DNA of 64,000 bases from Vibrio vulnificus NBRC 15645 = ATCC 27562 (GCF_002224265.1 NZ_CP012881.1:2976001-3040000); one strand, 5' to 3'; positions 17,503 through 26,957 are shown, numbered from the stretch's first letter. The notes: a model not told the origin generated them from the letters alone. Program-made: numbers and translations.

Positions 17503-17553
17503 TGTGTCAAAATGTCACATGTGTATTATGGTCTTAAAGTGTGTAATAAGCAA
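17503..17553 (-). promoter_or_regulatory. tacAT promoter and operator candidate
   Basis: On the reverse strand: -35 TTGCTT (17548-17553), 17-bp spacer, -10 CATAAT (17525-17530). Between the -10 and the start lies the inverted repeat TGTGTCA-AAA-TGTCACA (17503-17519), one mismatch, a likely site for TacA-TacT binding. Confidence 0.65.
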
Positions 17554-17576
17554 TATCTGTGTCACTTTGGCACGCA

Positions 17577-17702
17577 AACTAACAAACAATTTAAGAGTGA
17601 TTCGGCACGCTTGGCATTTTTACTATGCGTTAATTTTAGTGATTAAGGTGGTATGTGGTGGCATCGGTATTGCGTGCCTCACACCTTAATTGGGCGTTAG
17701 TT
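17577..17702 (+). repeat. attC site, class d
   Basis: Boxes aactaac / gttagtt. Belongs to the tacAT cassette. Confidence 0.95.
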
Positions 17703-18010
17703 TGCAAAGTTAAAAAAAGGCTAGTTCGGTTACTGGGCTTTACACCTGTTGGTTTGCCAACATCACGAACTTTCCGGTGGCACTATAAAAGAAGTGTTCG
17801 CGGTGGTGTAGTCGTTTACTGGTTCTAACTTTTTTGTGATAGTTCTTTCGCGCGGTTTCTTTGCGGCTATTTCGCTCCCAATTCTAGCCAAGTCCGTTTT
17901 GTCGGTTGGATTTGAAACTCTGGCTATAAGTTTTACATTTGGGTTCAAAGTCAGTAGTTTTGTAACCATTTCAGCGCGTTGTGGAAAAATTGGGTAGCAT
18001 GGGGCAAGCA
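17703..18010 (+). other. Gene-free singleton cassette (C-like ends)
   Basis: 308 bp. The first bases (GTTAGTTTGCAA) and last bases (GCAAACTAAC) resemble family C, but the interior differs. A reverse frame (17763-18041) of 92 codons starts inside the attC and has no ribosome binding site; not called. Confidence 0.6.
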
Positions 18011-18138
18011 AACTAACAAACAATTTAAGAGGGATTCCCAACGCTTGGCATTTTTGCTTCTACTTCAATTTTAGTGGTTACGGCACAATGCTTTAGGTTG
18101 GGTTGTAGCGTTGCTCACCCCTTAATTGGGCGTTAGCT
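18011..18138 (+). repeat. attC site, class d (gcttctacttcaa variant)
   Basis: Boxes aactaac / gttagct. Belongs to the singleton at 17703. Confidence 0.95.
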
Positions 18139-18163
18139 ATCTCAGGGAAGATCGAGAAATTAA

Positions 18164-18577
18164 ATGAAAATTAAGCATTTATCTATTAACTCATACCAAC
18201 CGAAGCGTAGCTCGGAGATTTTAGCTGAGCTTACAAATGGTGAGGCTAAAGCATTTCCGTCAAAGACAATGATTGGTGCATGGATGTGTGTTTGGAGTGA
18301 GAGTGATAATGAACTAATAGAGTTCATTCCAGTGCAGTATAAATTGACGTTCGGTGACTTAGCTGCAATTTATGAAGAGCAAGGTAAAAACCAAAATTTT
18401 CATGCTTCTCACTTTATGCTCGAAGCAAACAAAACGGTAGATGAGTTAGTCGCAATAGCAGAGAAACATCAATTAGTTCATCGTTTTAGAAAACACTTTG
18501 GTGGTCCTTTGTATGAGGTTTGGCTTGAGGATGGTCTGCTAGCTGAGTTTTGCTCTGACGAGATATCAAAACTTTAA
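18164..18577 (+). CDS. VOC-superfamily-like protein
   Basis: 137 residues; ATG 18164, with GGGAAGATCGAG further upstream. The order of elements suggests two beta-alpha-beta-beta-beta modules of the vicinal oxygen chelate fold: KIKHLSINSY, a helix, GAWMCVW and LIEFIPV in the first; HASHFMLEANKTVDELVAIAEKHQL, LYEVWLEDGLLAEFCS in the second. Candidate metal ligands are H51-type and glutamate positions, which I cannot assign with certainty. Could be a glyoxalase-like or resistance-type protein; substrate unknown. Confidence 0.6.
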   Translation: MKIKHLSINSYQPKRSSEILAELTNGEAKAFPSKTMIGAWMCVWSESDNELIEFIPVQYKLTFGDLAAIYEEQGKNQNFHASHFMLEANKTVDELVAIAEKHQLVHRFRKHFGGPLYEVWLEDGLLAEFCSDEISKL

Positions 18578-18590
18578 GTGTGCAATCAAT

Positions 18591-18716
18591 AGCTAACAAA
18601 CTGTTCAAGAGGGATTCGCAACGCGTGGCATTTTTACTATGCGTTGGTTTTAGTGATTAAGGTGGTATGCGGCGGCTTATGTATTGCGTTGCTCACCCCT
18701 TAACAGAGCGTTATGT
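18591..18716 (+). repeat. attC site, class c
   Basis: Boxes agctaac / gttatgt. Right arm reads taacagagcgtta, a one-base variant. Confidence 0.95.
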
Positions 18717-19062
18717 TTAGTCACGTAAAATCAGTTGGTTGCATCTTTTCTTTGTTCCTTCGTATTTCCAATTTTGGTCATGTCGGCAGGTTAACTTCAG
18801 TGGTCGCTGTTTTCTGGACTCCAATTCGTGGGCGCTAAAAATTCAGAGTGTTGCCTCATTTAAGTTCAGTGCGTTTGTGAGTCGAATGAAGCGATCTTAG
18901 TTTCAAAGTTTGAGCTCAAGTTTTCGGTTTCTTACGCTAAAATTCAAAGTCATTACAACTAAATTTATGAGTTAATTAAGCTTTTTAGCGTCTAGTTTTG
19001 GTTTTCAAAGGTAAGTCGAGTTAAGCTCTTGGTATCGTAAAACTTAACCCTTTGAGTCTTAA
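18717..19062 (+). repeat. Family B gene-free cassette
   Basis: About 346 bp, GAGTCGAATGAAGCG variant. Carries ttggtcatgtcggcagg instead of the usual ttggtcttgtcggcaag. No gene seen. Confidence 0.9.
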
Positions 19063-19189
19063 ACATAACAAGGCGTTTAAGAGGGATTCATGCCGCGTGG
19101 CATTTTTGGTTTGCGGTTGGTTTTGGTGGTGAAAGTGGTCTGCGGAAGCTTGGCTTATGCGGCATTCACCCCTTAACGCAGCGTTAGGT
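19063..19189 (+). repeat. attC site, class a
   Basis: Boxes acataac / gttaggt. Belongs to the B cassette at 18717. Confidence 0.95.
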
Positions 19190-19212
19190 TGCTTCACAAA
19201 AGGGAGTACCTA

Positions 19213-19494
19213 ATGGACGTAAATTTAGCTGAAAAATTGATTGCAGACGTACTGACCACAAAGTTTGGTTGTGAGTTTGAACCTGTTCCATCACATCGAC
19301 ATCTGAACTTTAGAAGTGCAGATTATGACTTTTCGTTTCCTGCATGCTTATTAGATTCTGTTGGCAGTAAGCCTTTGGAGCAAAAGATTGGTCATTGGCT
19401 TCAGCGGGATTTCGATTTAATCAAAGCTGGTAGTCATGTAATTTATAATGAAAATGGCGAGATTATGCCTGATTCGGTAATTGCAGAAGAATAG
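19213..19494 (+). CDS. Hypothetical soluble protein in a two-gene cassette
   Basis: 93 residues; ATG 19213 with AAGGGAG upstream. Helical start (VNLAEKLIADVLTTKFG), middle with conserved-looking histidines and aromatic residues (VPSHRHLNFRSADYDFSF), acidic end. No signal peptide or membrane segment. It is not followed by an attC; the next site is 740 bp further, after a convergent gene, so both share one cassette. Family unknown. Confidence 0.65.
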   Translation: MDVNLAEKLIADVLTTKFGCEFEPVPSHRHLNFRSADYDFSFPACLLDSVGSKPLEQKIGHWLQRDFDLIKAGSHVIYNENGEIMPDSVIAEE

Positions 19495-19566
19495 TTCTCA
19501 TATAAACATGGACTAACATATGATACCAGTTTGTTTCGGTGATAGTGCTTCTCATTATCGCTAGAA

Positions 19567-20031
19567 TCAATTCTGAGCGTGTCTATTCATTCTAGGCTTG
19601 TTGGTTATGGCATAACGTCTTGGGCTTGTCTCAGAGCCTAAATAGGCGGCTAAATTGGCAAGCCTTTGCTTTGATACCGTGTCTGTATATTTTTCTCGGT
19701 CAAATGGACGTTGTGCGACTCTAACTTGGCTGTCATAGGTGTATCGAGAGAGCACTTTGCTAAGCAAGTTCAAATCAAGTTCGGCAGAGGTGAGAATTTG
19801 AATGTATCCGACAGTGCCATATCTGAACTGATTTTTTAATCTCAACACCCAAATCATAGTGATACTTTTGAATGCAGCACTGACAGGTTTTTTAATTTCC
19901 TGCATCAAATTGTTGAACAGAAATGCATCATCAAAGTTATTAAAAAATATCGCTGTCTGATGCGTGGGCTTGATGGTTTTAATGTGATTAATCAGCTTAC
20001 GCTTAGTCTTATCTTGAGATGATTCAGTCAT
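19567..20031 (-). CDS. Hypothetical protein, convergent partner
   Basis: 154 residues on the reverse strand, basic. The sequence looks like a real folded protein (THQTAIFFNNFDDAFLFNNLMQEIKKP, MIWVLRLKNQFRYGTVGYIQIL, SKVLSRYTYDSQVRVAQRPFDREKY). No strong ribosome binding site before the ATG, but about 200 bp of AT-rich sequence (20032-20230) lies upstream and could hold a promoter. It converges on the gene at 19213. The basic C-terminus (SPRRYAITNKPRMNRH) suggests nucleic acid binding; family unknown. Confidence 0.55.
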   Translation of the reverse strand: MTESSQDKTKRKLINHIKTIKPTHQTAIFFNNFDDAFLFNNLMQEIKKPVSAAFKSITMIWVLRLKNQFRYGTVGYIQILTSAELDLNLLSKVLSRYTYDSQVRVAQRPFDREKYTDTVSKQRLANLAAYLGSETSPRRYAITNKPRMNRHAQN

Positions 20032-20230
20032 AGTTTATACACCAATAATCATATTTCTCTATATCCTTATATTGCTTCCAGAGAATGTGAGTTTTATCGT
20101 ATGTTTAATGGTGCATAAGTTATTGATTTATTGGTATTATGCAATTGTGATATTGGTCGAGTTGACGACTGATAATTACGAAAATCGGATAGTAGTGCGG
20201 TGAAAATCACACTCAAAATGAGACATCGTA
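20032..20230. other. AT-rich intergenic, possible reverse promoter
   Basis: Upstream region of the reverse gene at 19567. AT-rich with several TATA-like stretches; I cannot assign boxes with confidence. Confidence 0.35.
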
Positions 20231-20356
20231 ACCTAACAAAGCATTTAAGTGGGATTCACAACGCATGGCATTTTTAGCATGTAGTAGCTATCTTGGTGAG
20301 CGTAGTTTGCATTGAGTTAGTTTGGGCGTTGTTCACCCCTTAATGCGGCGTTATGC
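20231..20356 (+). repeat. attC site, class e
   Basis: Boxes acctaac / gttatgc. Closes the convergent two-gene cassette; 14 bp upstream of intron copy 2. Confidence 0.95.
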
Positions 20357-20370
20357 TTAATCAAGTAAAA

Positions 20371-22299
20371 GTGTGCCGTGGGCACAGGATCCTGTTATCT
20401 AAGGAAGGTAAACAGGAGAATGAGCATAAGCTCATGAAGAGATGGAGGTAGGCCCTCCAGAGTCTGCTGTCGGAAGTCGGCTCTAAACCACTTTCAAGTG
20501 GCTGTTATTAAGAGTAATGGTCAGAAGCGTTGAAGGAAAGTCAGAATAGAATTCTGGCAAGGTAGAGTGCAAGGAGATGAGTAATCCCGAACCCATGTGG
20601 ACGCGTCGTTAATTAGAACCAGCATCAAAACTGAGGTCGTTTTATTATCTCAGGACGAGTACACCGGTAAATTCCGAATGCTGGGTGTGCGGTGCTCGGC
20701 GTAAAGTGGGCATGACTTTGCACTAGGCTCTTTGTGGGAACCACGGGAACCAGTCATCACGATGTAAAGGAAGAAATATAAATGACTAAATTCATGAGTA
20801 TGAGAGTACCGATGCGTGATACTGGGGCGGAGCAATTCGTAGTAGTGATGAAGGGCTTGTAATGAGCGTGGAGCGAAGGGATTGCGTCAAGTCGGTTGGA
20901 ACGATGACTCAACTGCCGACAGGCAGGAGGAGGTCGCACGGACAACCAAAACCTTTTGCAATATCCAAATGGGATGTAATGACTGCGTTCGAGAAGGTAA
21001 AAGCCAACAAAGGCGGAGCCGGAGTGGATGGAGTAACGATAGAGGACTTTGAAAAAGACCTTAAAAACAACCTTTACAAGATATGGAACAGAATGTCATC
21101 GGGGTCCTACTTTCCCACACCGGTCGCAGCGGTAAGTATACCGAAAAAGTCTGGTGGAGAGAGGGTATTGGGTATCCCAACGGTCAGCGACCGAGTGGCG
21201 CAAACTGTGGTAAGAGACAAGCTTGAAATCATGCTCGAGCATCACTTCCTAGATGACTCTTACGGCTATCGAGTGGGTAAATCTGCTCATGATGCGATAG
21301 AAGTCACTAGAAGACGATGTTGGCAGTATGATTGGGTACTAGAGTTTGATATCAAAGGTCTCTTTGACAATATTCGTCATGACTTGTTGATGAAAGCGGT
21401 AAAGAAACATGTTCAGCTCGCTGAAGAGAGTCAGAGCCGGGATTATCAATGGATAACACTGTACATCGAAAGGTGGTTAGTTGCTCCGTTACAGAAAGCA
21501 GATGGGACGCAAACAGAAAGAGAGTTAGGAACGCCACAAGGTGGCGTGGTAAGCCCAGTGCTTGCCAACCTATTTCTTCACTATGTTTTTGATAAATGGC
21601 TGGAGAAGAATTATCCAGACAACCCATGGTGTCGATACGCAGATGATGGACTTGTCCATGCAAGGACAAAGCCGAAAGCGGAGAAGTTGAGGGATGAGCT
21701 AGCGAAGCGCTTCAAGGAGTGCGGACTGGAGATGCACCCAATTAAGACGAAGATTGTTTACTGCAAAGATGATATTAGACGAGGGTCAGGTAAGCATATA
21801 GAGCATAAACAATTTGATTTTCTAGGGTATACCTTCAGGGCCAGAACAAATAAGTGTAAACGTACAGGTCAACTCTATAATCGATTCCTGCCTGCGGTCA
21901 GTATGGCAGCAAAGAAAGTCATGCGAAGGCAAATCAGAGAGCTAAGAGTTCGCCAGGAAACGCAGTACAGCTTAGAGCAATTAAGCAGATGGTTAAGTCC
22001 AATGCTGAATGGTTGGATAAACTACTACGGAAAGTTCAGGCGAAGCGAATTAGACTCGGTATTCAGACACTTCAACAAGACTTTAGTACGTTGGGCGAGA
22101 AGGAAATTCAAATCGCTAAAATGTCACAAAAGTCGAACCGTAGCGTTCTTTGATAAGCTATCGGCTCAATGCCCTAGATTGTTTCCTCACTGGAAATTTG
22201 GTTCAGCAAGAAGTTTTACTTGATGGGAGCCGTATGAGCTGAGAGGTTCACGTACGGTTCTGCGAGAGGCTGCTGGGGTGGTTCCGGTGGCCTACTCAC
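20371..22299 (+). mobile_element. Group II intron, IIC-like, copy 2
   Basis: Same length as copy 1. Domain V at 22227-22260. The only difference I noticed from copy 1 is C at 22172 instead of T, a silent change in a cysteine codon of the maturase. Confidence 0.92.
20862..22223 (+). CDS. ltrA: Group II intron reverse transcriptase/maturase, copy 2
   Basis: 453 residues, protein identical to the one at 14129, with all reverse transcriptase motifs and YADD intact. Its host cassette follows a class e attC, while copies 1 and 3 follow class a and class b sites, so the intron does not depend on one attC class. Identity among copies points to recent spread; a common active source or ongoing exchange between copies would both explain it. 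Confidence 0.95.
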   Translation: MSVERRDCVKSVGTMTQLPTGRRRSHGQPKPFAISKWDVMTAFEKVKANKGGAGVDGVTIEDFEKDLKNNLYKIWNRMSSGSYFPTPVAAVSIPKKSGGERVLGIPTVSDRVAQTVVRDKLEIMLEHHFLDDSYGYRVGKSAHDAIEVTRRRCWQYDWVLEFDIKGLFDNIRHDLLMKAVKKHVQLAEESQSRDYQWITLYIERWLVAPLQKADGTQTERELGTPQGGVVSPVLANLFLHYVFDKWLEKNYPDNPWCRYADDGLVHARTKPKAEKLRDELAKRFKECGLEMHPIKTKIVYCKDDIRRGSGKHIEHKQFDFLGYTFRARTNKCKRTGQLYNRFLPAVSMAAKKVMRRQIRELRVRQETQYSLEQLSRWLSPMLNGWINYYGKFRRSELDSVFRHFNKTLVRWARRKFKSLKCHKSRTVAFFDKLSAQCPRLFPHWKFGSARSFT

Positions 22300-22637
22300 C
22301 TCAGTTGGTTATGGTTTTTCTTTGTTCCCTTGGCTTTTCAGTTTGGTGTTTGTCGGCAAGTTGGCTTCAGTGGGCGCTGTTTTTCGGACACTTATTCTTT
22401 GGCGCTGAAAGCTCTGAGTGTTGCCTCAATCAATTTTCGGGTAAGCGCGAGGTTAGGGCGGTTGGCTCAATCAGAAATCCATTTCTAGGTTTTCAAACTT
22501 CAAACTAGATTTGCCAAAATTCCGAGCCTGATTATCAAAACTATGATTCATTTCGGTTTTCTACGTTTTGGTTTTTGTTTGTAAATCAAAATCGAGTTAA
22601 TCTTGTTTTTAGTAAAACGCAAGTTATTGAAGCTTAA

Positions 22638-22763
22638 GCATAACAAGGCGTTTAAGCGGGATTCATGCCGCGTGGCATTTTTGGTTTGCGGTGATTTTTG
22701 TGGTGAAAGTGGTCTGCATAAGGTTGGTTTATGCGGCATTCACCCCTTAACGCGGCGTTATAC
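22638..22763 (+). repeat. attC site, class a
   Basis: Boxes gcataac / gttatac. Belongs to the intron-bearing cassette at 20357. Confidence 0.95.
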
Positions 22764-22778
22764 GTTTAAGGAGAAATC

Positions 22779-23285
<507 letters not shown>

Positions 23286-23632
23286 TTAGTCACGTAAAAT
23301 CAGTTGGTTGCATCTTTTCTTTGCTTTCTCAGCTTTCTGATTTTGGTCTTGTCGGCAAGTTACGTTTAGTGGTCGCTGTTTTCTGGACTCCAATTCGTGG
23401 ACGCTAAAAATTCAAAGAGTTGCCTCATTGAAATTCAGTGCGTTTGTGAGTCGAATGAAGCGATGTTAGTTTCAACGTTTGAGCACCAGTTTTCGGTTTC
23501 TCTCGCTAAAATCTCAATATCAGTACAATCAAATTTATGAGTTAATTCAGCTTTTTAGCTTCTAACTTTGGTTTTCAAAGATAAGTCGAGTTAAGCTCTT
23601 GGTATTGCAAAACTTACCCCTTTGAGTCTTAA
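23286..23632 (+). repeat. Family B gene-free cassette
   Basis: About 347 bp, GAGTCGAATGAAGCG variant; close to 1711 and 63142. No gene seen. Confidence 0.9.
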
Positions 23633-23759
23633 ACATAACAAGGCGTTTAAGAGGGATTCATGCCGCGTGGCATTTTTGGTTTGCAGTGAGTTTTGGTGGT
23701 GAAAGTGCTCTGCGGAAAGTTGATTTATGCGGCATTCACCCCTTAACGCAGCGTTAGGC
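23633..23759 (+). repeat. attC site, class a
   Basis: Boxes acataac / gttaggc. Belongs to the B cassette at 23286. Confidence 0.95.
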
Positions 23760-23794
23760 CTTTTGTGTCCACATAGAATAAGGGAATCAGATAG

Positions 23795-24757
23795 TTGAGT
23801 CGTATTCAAAAAGTAATATCAAGAACAGCTACAGCACAAGTATTCAGAGAAATAGGTGGCAGCGAAAGTAGGCAACTTGATGTTATTAATCAGTTCAAAC
23901 AAATGCCTGATAGTCAGTTGGATATGTTTGGATTATATGCCGGTATTACAAAAGAGCATTTACCTATCTATAGAGCAATGGTAAGGGGAGAGAAAAATGC
24001 ATTTGTTGATGGGTTGAATACCTTTAGCGATGCCTTGCAACCTGGCGATATCATCCTTGTTCTAGGAACTGCGGGGACATCAAAGGCGTTATTAAAAGCT
24101 CAGAAGCGTGTGTATTCAAAAGCAAGATCCAGCCATGTGATAGTTTCTCAAATGGATTTTATTTGTGTTGATGCTGTGCCTAAAATTGGAGTTTCACCAC
24201 GAGTTATTCCAGATTTATTAAATGATGTAGAGGCTGATTGGCAGGTTATTCGTTGTAAAGAAGTGAGTGAGAAACATCATGAAACCATAATGAAGATGTG
24301 TGCATATTACTTAGAGCAGCCTTACCTTATTTTTCCAAGTAAAAAACCAGCTAAAAAATATTCGTACTGTTCTGAGTTAGCTAGAAAAATCTACGCTGAA
24401 TCAGGTTTGGAAAAATCTGGCATACCTACAAATAAAATTATTAAGCCTTGCGATTTTGATCAGCTTGCAGATGAAAGTCAGCGCTGGGAAGATGTTACCG
24501 CTAGCGTTAAACCGTATATTGAATTTTGCATTGCCCATGCTGATATTTTAAGATTTATAGCTAAAACGTATATCCAAGGTATCGATCTAAACCGTCAAAG
24601 GTTTAAAGAGCGTGCTGAGACAAAGAAAAGTACTATTAAACGCATGAAAGCGGGAGAAATCTCGAAAGAAGAGGCTGATAGAATAATTAGTGCAATAAAT
24701 AAAACAGAGAGTTCACTTAATTATAAGTTTTGGGATCATTCTCAAGCTAAGGCCTAA
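23795..24757 (+). CDS. YiiX-like permuted papain-fold amidase
   Basis: 320 residues, one of the longest cassette genes. TTG start at 23795 with AGGGAATC upstream; no ATG fits. The core (about residues 80-205) has the order typical of YiiX/YaeF-type circularly permuted NlpC/P60 enzymes: LQPGDIILV, then SSHVIVSQ with H114, and later YSYCSELARKIYAESG with C192. These enzymes hydrolyse amide or lipid-amide bonds and include lecithin retinol acyltransferase relatives. The N-terminal ~75 residues and the helical, charged C-terminus (FKERAETKKSTIKRMKAGEISKEEADR region) are extra. No signal peptide, so probably cytosolic. The stop is in the attC. Confidence 0.75.
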   Translation: MSRIQKVISRTATAQVFREIGGSESRQLDVINQFKQMPDSQLDMFGLYAGITKEHLPIYRAMVRGEKNAFVDGLNTFSDALQPGDIILVLGTAGTSKALLKAQKRVYSKARSSHVIVSQMDFICVDAVPKIGVSPRVIPDLLNDVEADWQVIRCKEVSEKHHETIMKMCAYYLEQPYLIFPSKKPAKKYSYCSELARKIYAESGLEKSGIPTNKIIKPCDFDQLADESQRWEDVTASVKPYIEFCIAHADILRFIAKTYIQGIDLNRQRFKERAETKKSTIKRMKAGEISKEEADRIISAINKTESSLNYKFWDHSQAKA

Positions 24758-24877
24758 CAAACAATTTAAGAGTGATTCCCCACGCTTGGCATTTTGGGCT
24801 TGGGTCAAATTTAGTGTTTACGGTGTTCAATTTGAGTGTCGTGGTCGCGTGGCTCACACCTTAATTGGGCGTTATAT
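24752..24877 (+). repeat. attC site, class d
   Basis: Boxes gcctaac / gttatat. TTA of the right box, read in reverse, is the stop codon of ccdB at 24872. Confidence 0.95.
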
Positions 24878-25189
24878 GCCAGTAATCAGGAAGTCGATAG
24901 CAGCAATAATCTCGTTTCTAAAAGTGCTCAAATCATTTACCGGATCACGCAATATCTTAGTTGGTACACTCGCCATTTGGTGAGTTAGGATTACGAAGTC
25001 ACCTTCATCAATGTGGATCACTGGGCATAGGTGAGTAGGGGCTTTCTTCTCTAACATTTCAACCGGTGTTAATGGAATCACCAGTCGGGTATTCAGTGTA
25101 TCAAGCATTTCACTTTGAACATCAACAAAGTATGGGTAAGCGGTAGCAGTGCTTTTATCGTTATTTTGGTATAGTGAAAACTGTGACAT
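24872..25189 (-). CDS. ccdB: CcdB gyrase-poison toxin, copy 1
   Basis: 105 residues on the reverse strand. CcdB traps DNA gyrase on cleaved DNA. The opening SQFSLYQNNDKSTATAYPYFVDVQSE, the central LVIPLTP, HLCPVIHI and the ending FLITGI match the Vibrio-type CcdB, whose C-terminus has T instead of the tryptophan that precedes the final GI in the F-plasmid toxin. The stop codon lies in the right box of the attC. The ccdA stop and ccdB start overlap as TAATG, giving tight coupling. Protein 86% or so similar in reading to the copy at 29085, differing for example at SEMLD/SELLD and PVEMLEKKAPTH/PTRLLEKKAPSH. Confidence 0.95.
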   Translation of the reverse strand: MSQFSLYQNNDKSTATAYPYFVDVQSEMLDTLNTRLVIPLTPVEMLEKKAPTHLCPVIHIDEGDFVILTHQMASVPTKILRDPVNDLSTFRNEIIAAIDFLITGI

Positions 25190-25434
25190 TAGAATACTCG
25201 ATAAGAATCAGAAAACAGACCGTGATTTTCGGTTAGTTCATTGCAAGCGTTGATAGCATCAGCATTTTGCTCTAACCACTCAGTCTTACGGCGCTGATTT
25301 ACTTCTTTTTCAAGGGCTTTTTCCATTGTTGCCGAGAGGTTTATGTTTAGGCGCTTAGCTTCAGCGAGTAACTCGCTATTTAAGCTTAAGTTTGCAGCCT
25401 TCTTGGGTGCTTGCGTACTATATGCGTTTCTCAT
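25189..25434 (-). CDS. ccdA: CcdA antitoxin, copy 1
   Basis: 81 residues on the reverse strand. N-terminal ribbon-helix-helix (PKKAANLSLNSELLAEAKRLNINLSATMEKAL) for DNA binding and dimerisation, and a C-terminal part (EWLEQNADAINACNELTENHGLFSDSYRVF) that covers and releases CcdB from gyrase. The module is inverted relative to the cassette direction and carries its own promoter in the ~55 bp before the ATG. Confidence 0.95.
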   Translation of the reverse strand: MRNAYSTQAPKKAANLSLNSELLAEAKRLNINLSATMEKALEKEVNQRRKTEWLEQNADAINACNELTENHGLFSDSYRVF

Positions 25435-25458
25435 AATAATTACCTATGCGTATTTATG

Positions 25459-25481
25459 GTGCGCATTAAGTATAGGCGCAC
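25459..25481 (-). promoter_or_regulatory. ccdAB copy 1 promoter/operator candidate
   Basis: Inverted repeat GTGCGC-(11 nt)-GCGCAC. The spacer contains AGTATA, which on the reverse strand is a -10 box TATACT. A CcdA-CcdB complex bound here would cover the promoter. The -35 would fall at the edge of the attC. Confidence 0.55.
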
Positions 25482-25488
25482 GAAAGGC

Positions 25489-25614
25489 ATATAACAAACA
25501 ATTTAAGAGTGATTCCCCACGCTTGGCATTTTTAGTTTGGGTTTAGTTTAGTGTTTACGGCGTCCAAGTTGAGTGCAGTGGTAGCGTGGCTCACACCTTA
25601 ATTGGGCGTTATGT
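25489..25614 (+). repeat. attC site, class d
   Basis: Boxes atataac / gttatgt. Belongs to ccdAB copy 1. Confidence 0.95.
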
Positions 25615-25959
25615 TTAGTCACGTAAAATCAGTTGGTTGCATCTTTTCTTTGTTCCTTCGTATTTCTTATTTTGCTCTTGTCGGCAGGTTAACTTCAGTG
25701 GTCGCTGTTTTCTGGACTCCAATTCGTGGGCGCTAAAAGTTCAGAGAGTTGCCTCATTGAAATGCAGAGTGTAGGCGAGGTGAGTGAAGTGATTTTGATT
25801 TCAAAGTTAAAGCCCGGCTTTTCGGTTTCTTACGTTGAAATTCAAAGTCAGTACAGTCAATTTTATGAGTTAATTCAGCTTTTTAGCGTCTGATTTTGGT
25901 TTGCAAAGGTAAGTCGAGTTAAGCTCTTGGTATCGCAAACTCAACCCTTTGAGCCTTAA
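25615..25959 (+). repeat. Family B gene-free cassette
   Basis: About 345 bp, GTAGGCGAGGTGAGTGAAG variant. No gene seen. Confidence 0.9.
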
Positions 25960-26086
25960 ACATAACAAGGCGTTTAAGAGGGATTCATGCCGCGTGGCAT
26001 TTTTGGTATGCAGTGAGTTTTGGTGGTGAAAATGGTCTGCGGAAACTTGGTTTAGGCGGCATTCACCCCTTAACGCGGCGTTATGT
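25960..26086 (+). repeat. attC site, class a
   Basis: Boxes acataac / gttatgt. Belongs to the B cassette at 25615. Confidence 0.95.
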
Positions 26087-26427
26087 TTAGTCACGTAAAA
26101 TCAGTTGGTTGCATCTTTTCTTTGCATTCTCGGCTTTCTAATTTTGGTCTTGTCGGCAAGTTAAATTCAGTGGTCGCTGTTTTCTGGACTCCAATTCGTG
26201 GGCGCTAAAAGTTCAGAGAGTTGCCTCATTGAAATCCAGAGTGTAGGCGAGGTGAGTGATTTTGATTTCAAAGTTAAAGCGCCGGCTTTTCAGTTTCTCA
26301 CGTTAAAACTCAAAGTCGGCACAATCACAATTATGATTTAATTCAGCTTTTTAGCGTCTGGTTTTGGTTTGCAAAGGTAAGTCGAGTTAAGCTCTTGGTA
26401 TCGCAAACTTAACCCTTTGAGTCTTAA
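26087..26427 (+). repeat. Family B gene-free cassette, twin of 27559
   Basis: 341 bp. I find no difference from 27559-27899 in reading; only the attC sites that follow differ. Confidence 0.9.
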
Positions 26428-26553
26428 ACATAACAAGGCGTTTAAGTGGGATTCATGCCGCGTGGCATTTTTGGTTTGCGGTGATTTTTGTGGTGAAAGT
26501 GGTCTGCGGAAGGTTGGTTTATGCGGCATTCACCCCTTAACGCGGCGTTATGT
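26428..26553 (+). repeat. attC site, class a
   Basis: Boxes acataac / gttatgt. Belongs to the B cassette at 26087. Confidence 0.95.
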
Positions 26554-26590
26554 TTAATCACCAAAAATCAGTGGATTATGGTTTTTCTTT
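26554..26590 (+). repeat. Family A 5' fragment of a chimeric cassette
   Basis: First ~37 bp of a family A cassette, through GGTTTTTCTTT, joined directly to the gene fragment at 26591. Confidence 0.85.
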
Positions 26591-26808
26591 GGTACTTAAT
26601 CGTATCTGAAATTGTCGGCGATAAGTTTATCGGCATACTGGATTTCCAACCTTGTTGCGTTGAACCGAATGATGAAAATGTATATCTGGGGTTTGGTGTG
26701 GAAATTCCTTTTGGCCTAGAACATATCATCGATATAGAACGACCACCGCAAGACTATGTTGATTGGCAATTAGCCCAGAAGCCAGAGAAAGTCTGGTATC
26801 GTCGGTGA
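26591..26808 (+). pseudogene. 3' fragment of the gene at 5563
   Basis: Identical to 5759-5976, the last 72 codons of the hypothetical gene at 5563, starting in the middle of the gene at GYLIVSEIVG. The first two-thirds are missing and replaced by the 5' end of a family A cassette. No suitable start codon or ribosome binding site; the only long in-frame extension begins inside the previous attC. The breakpoint shows only one or two bases of shared sequence (G/GG). The fragment ends with the same class d attC as its parent. Confidence 0.9.
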
Positions 26809-26809
26809 T

Positions 26810-26935
26810 ACATAACAAACAATTTAAGAGTGATTCACCACGCTTGGCATTTTTGGTTTGGGTTTAATTCAGTGTTTACGGTGTTCAATTTGAGTGTAGT
26901 GGTCGCGTGGTTCACACCTTAATTGGGCGTTAGGC
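26810..26935 (+). repeat. attC site, class d
   Basis: Boxes acataac / gttaggc. Same as the site at 5978 up to GTTA; travelled with the gene fragment. Confidence 0.95.
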
Positions 26936-26957
26936 GCTATTCACTTTAGGATTAGGG

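Larger units (their letters stand above)
20357..22637 (+). repeat. Family A gene-free cassette (A-i) split by intron copy 2
   Basis: 5' end 20357-20370 and remainder 22300-22637. The right part differs from copy 1 (GTTGGCTTCAGTGGGCG) and leaves the relic hydrophobic frame open. Confidence 0.85.

Noticed and set aside
17225..17689. Forward frame over the tacAT module ending in RVIRHAWHFYYALILVIKVVCGGIGIACLTP-like sequence (also at 45379-45609 and elsewhere)
   Set aside because: The ending is the forward translation of class c/d attC sites (often deposited as DUF3265). The frame is antisense to clear toxin-antitoxin genes.
17763..18041. Reverse 92-codon frame in the singleton cassette
   Set aside because: Starts within the attC, has no ribosome binding site and mixed composition; treated as non-coding.
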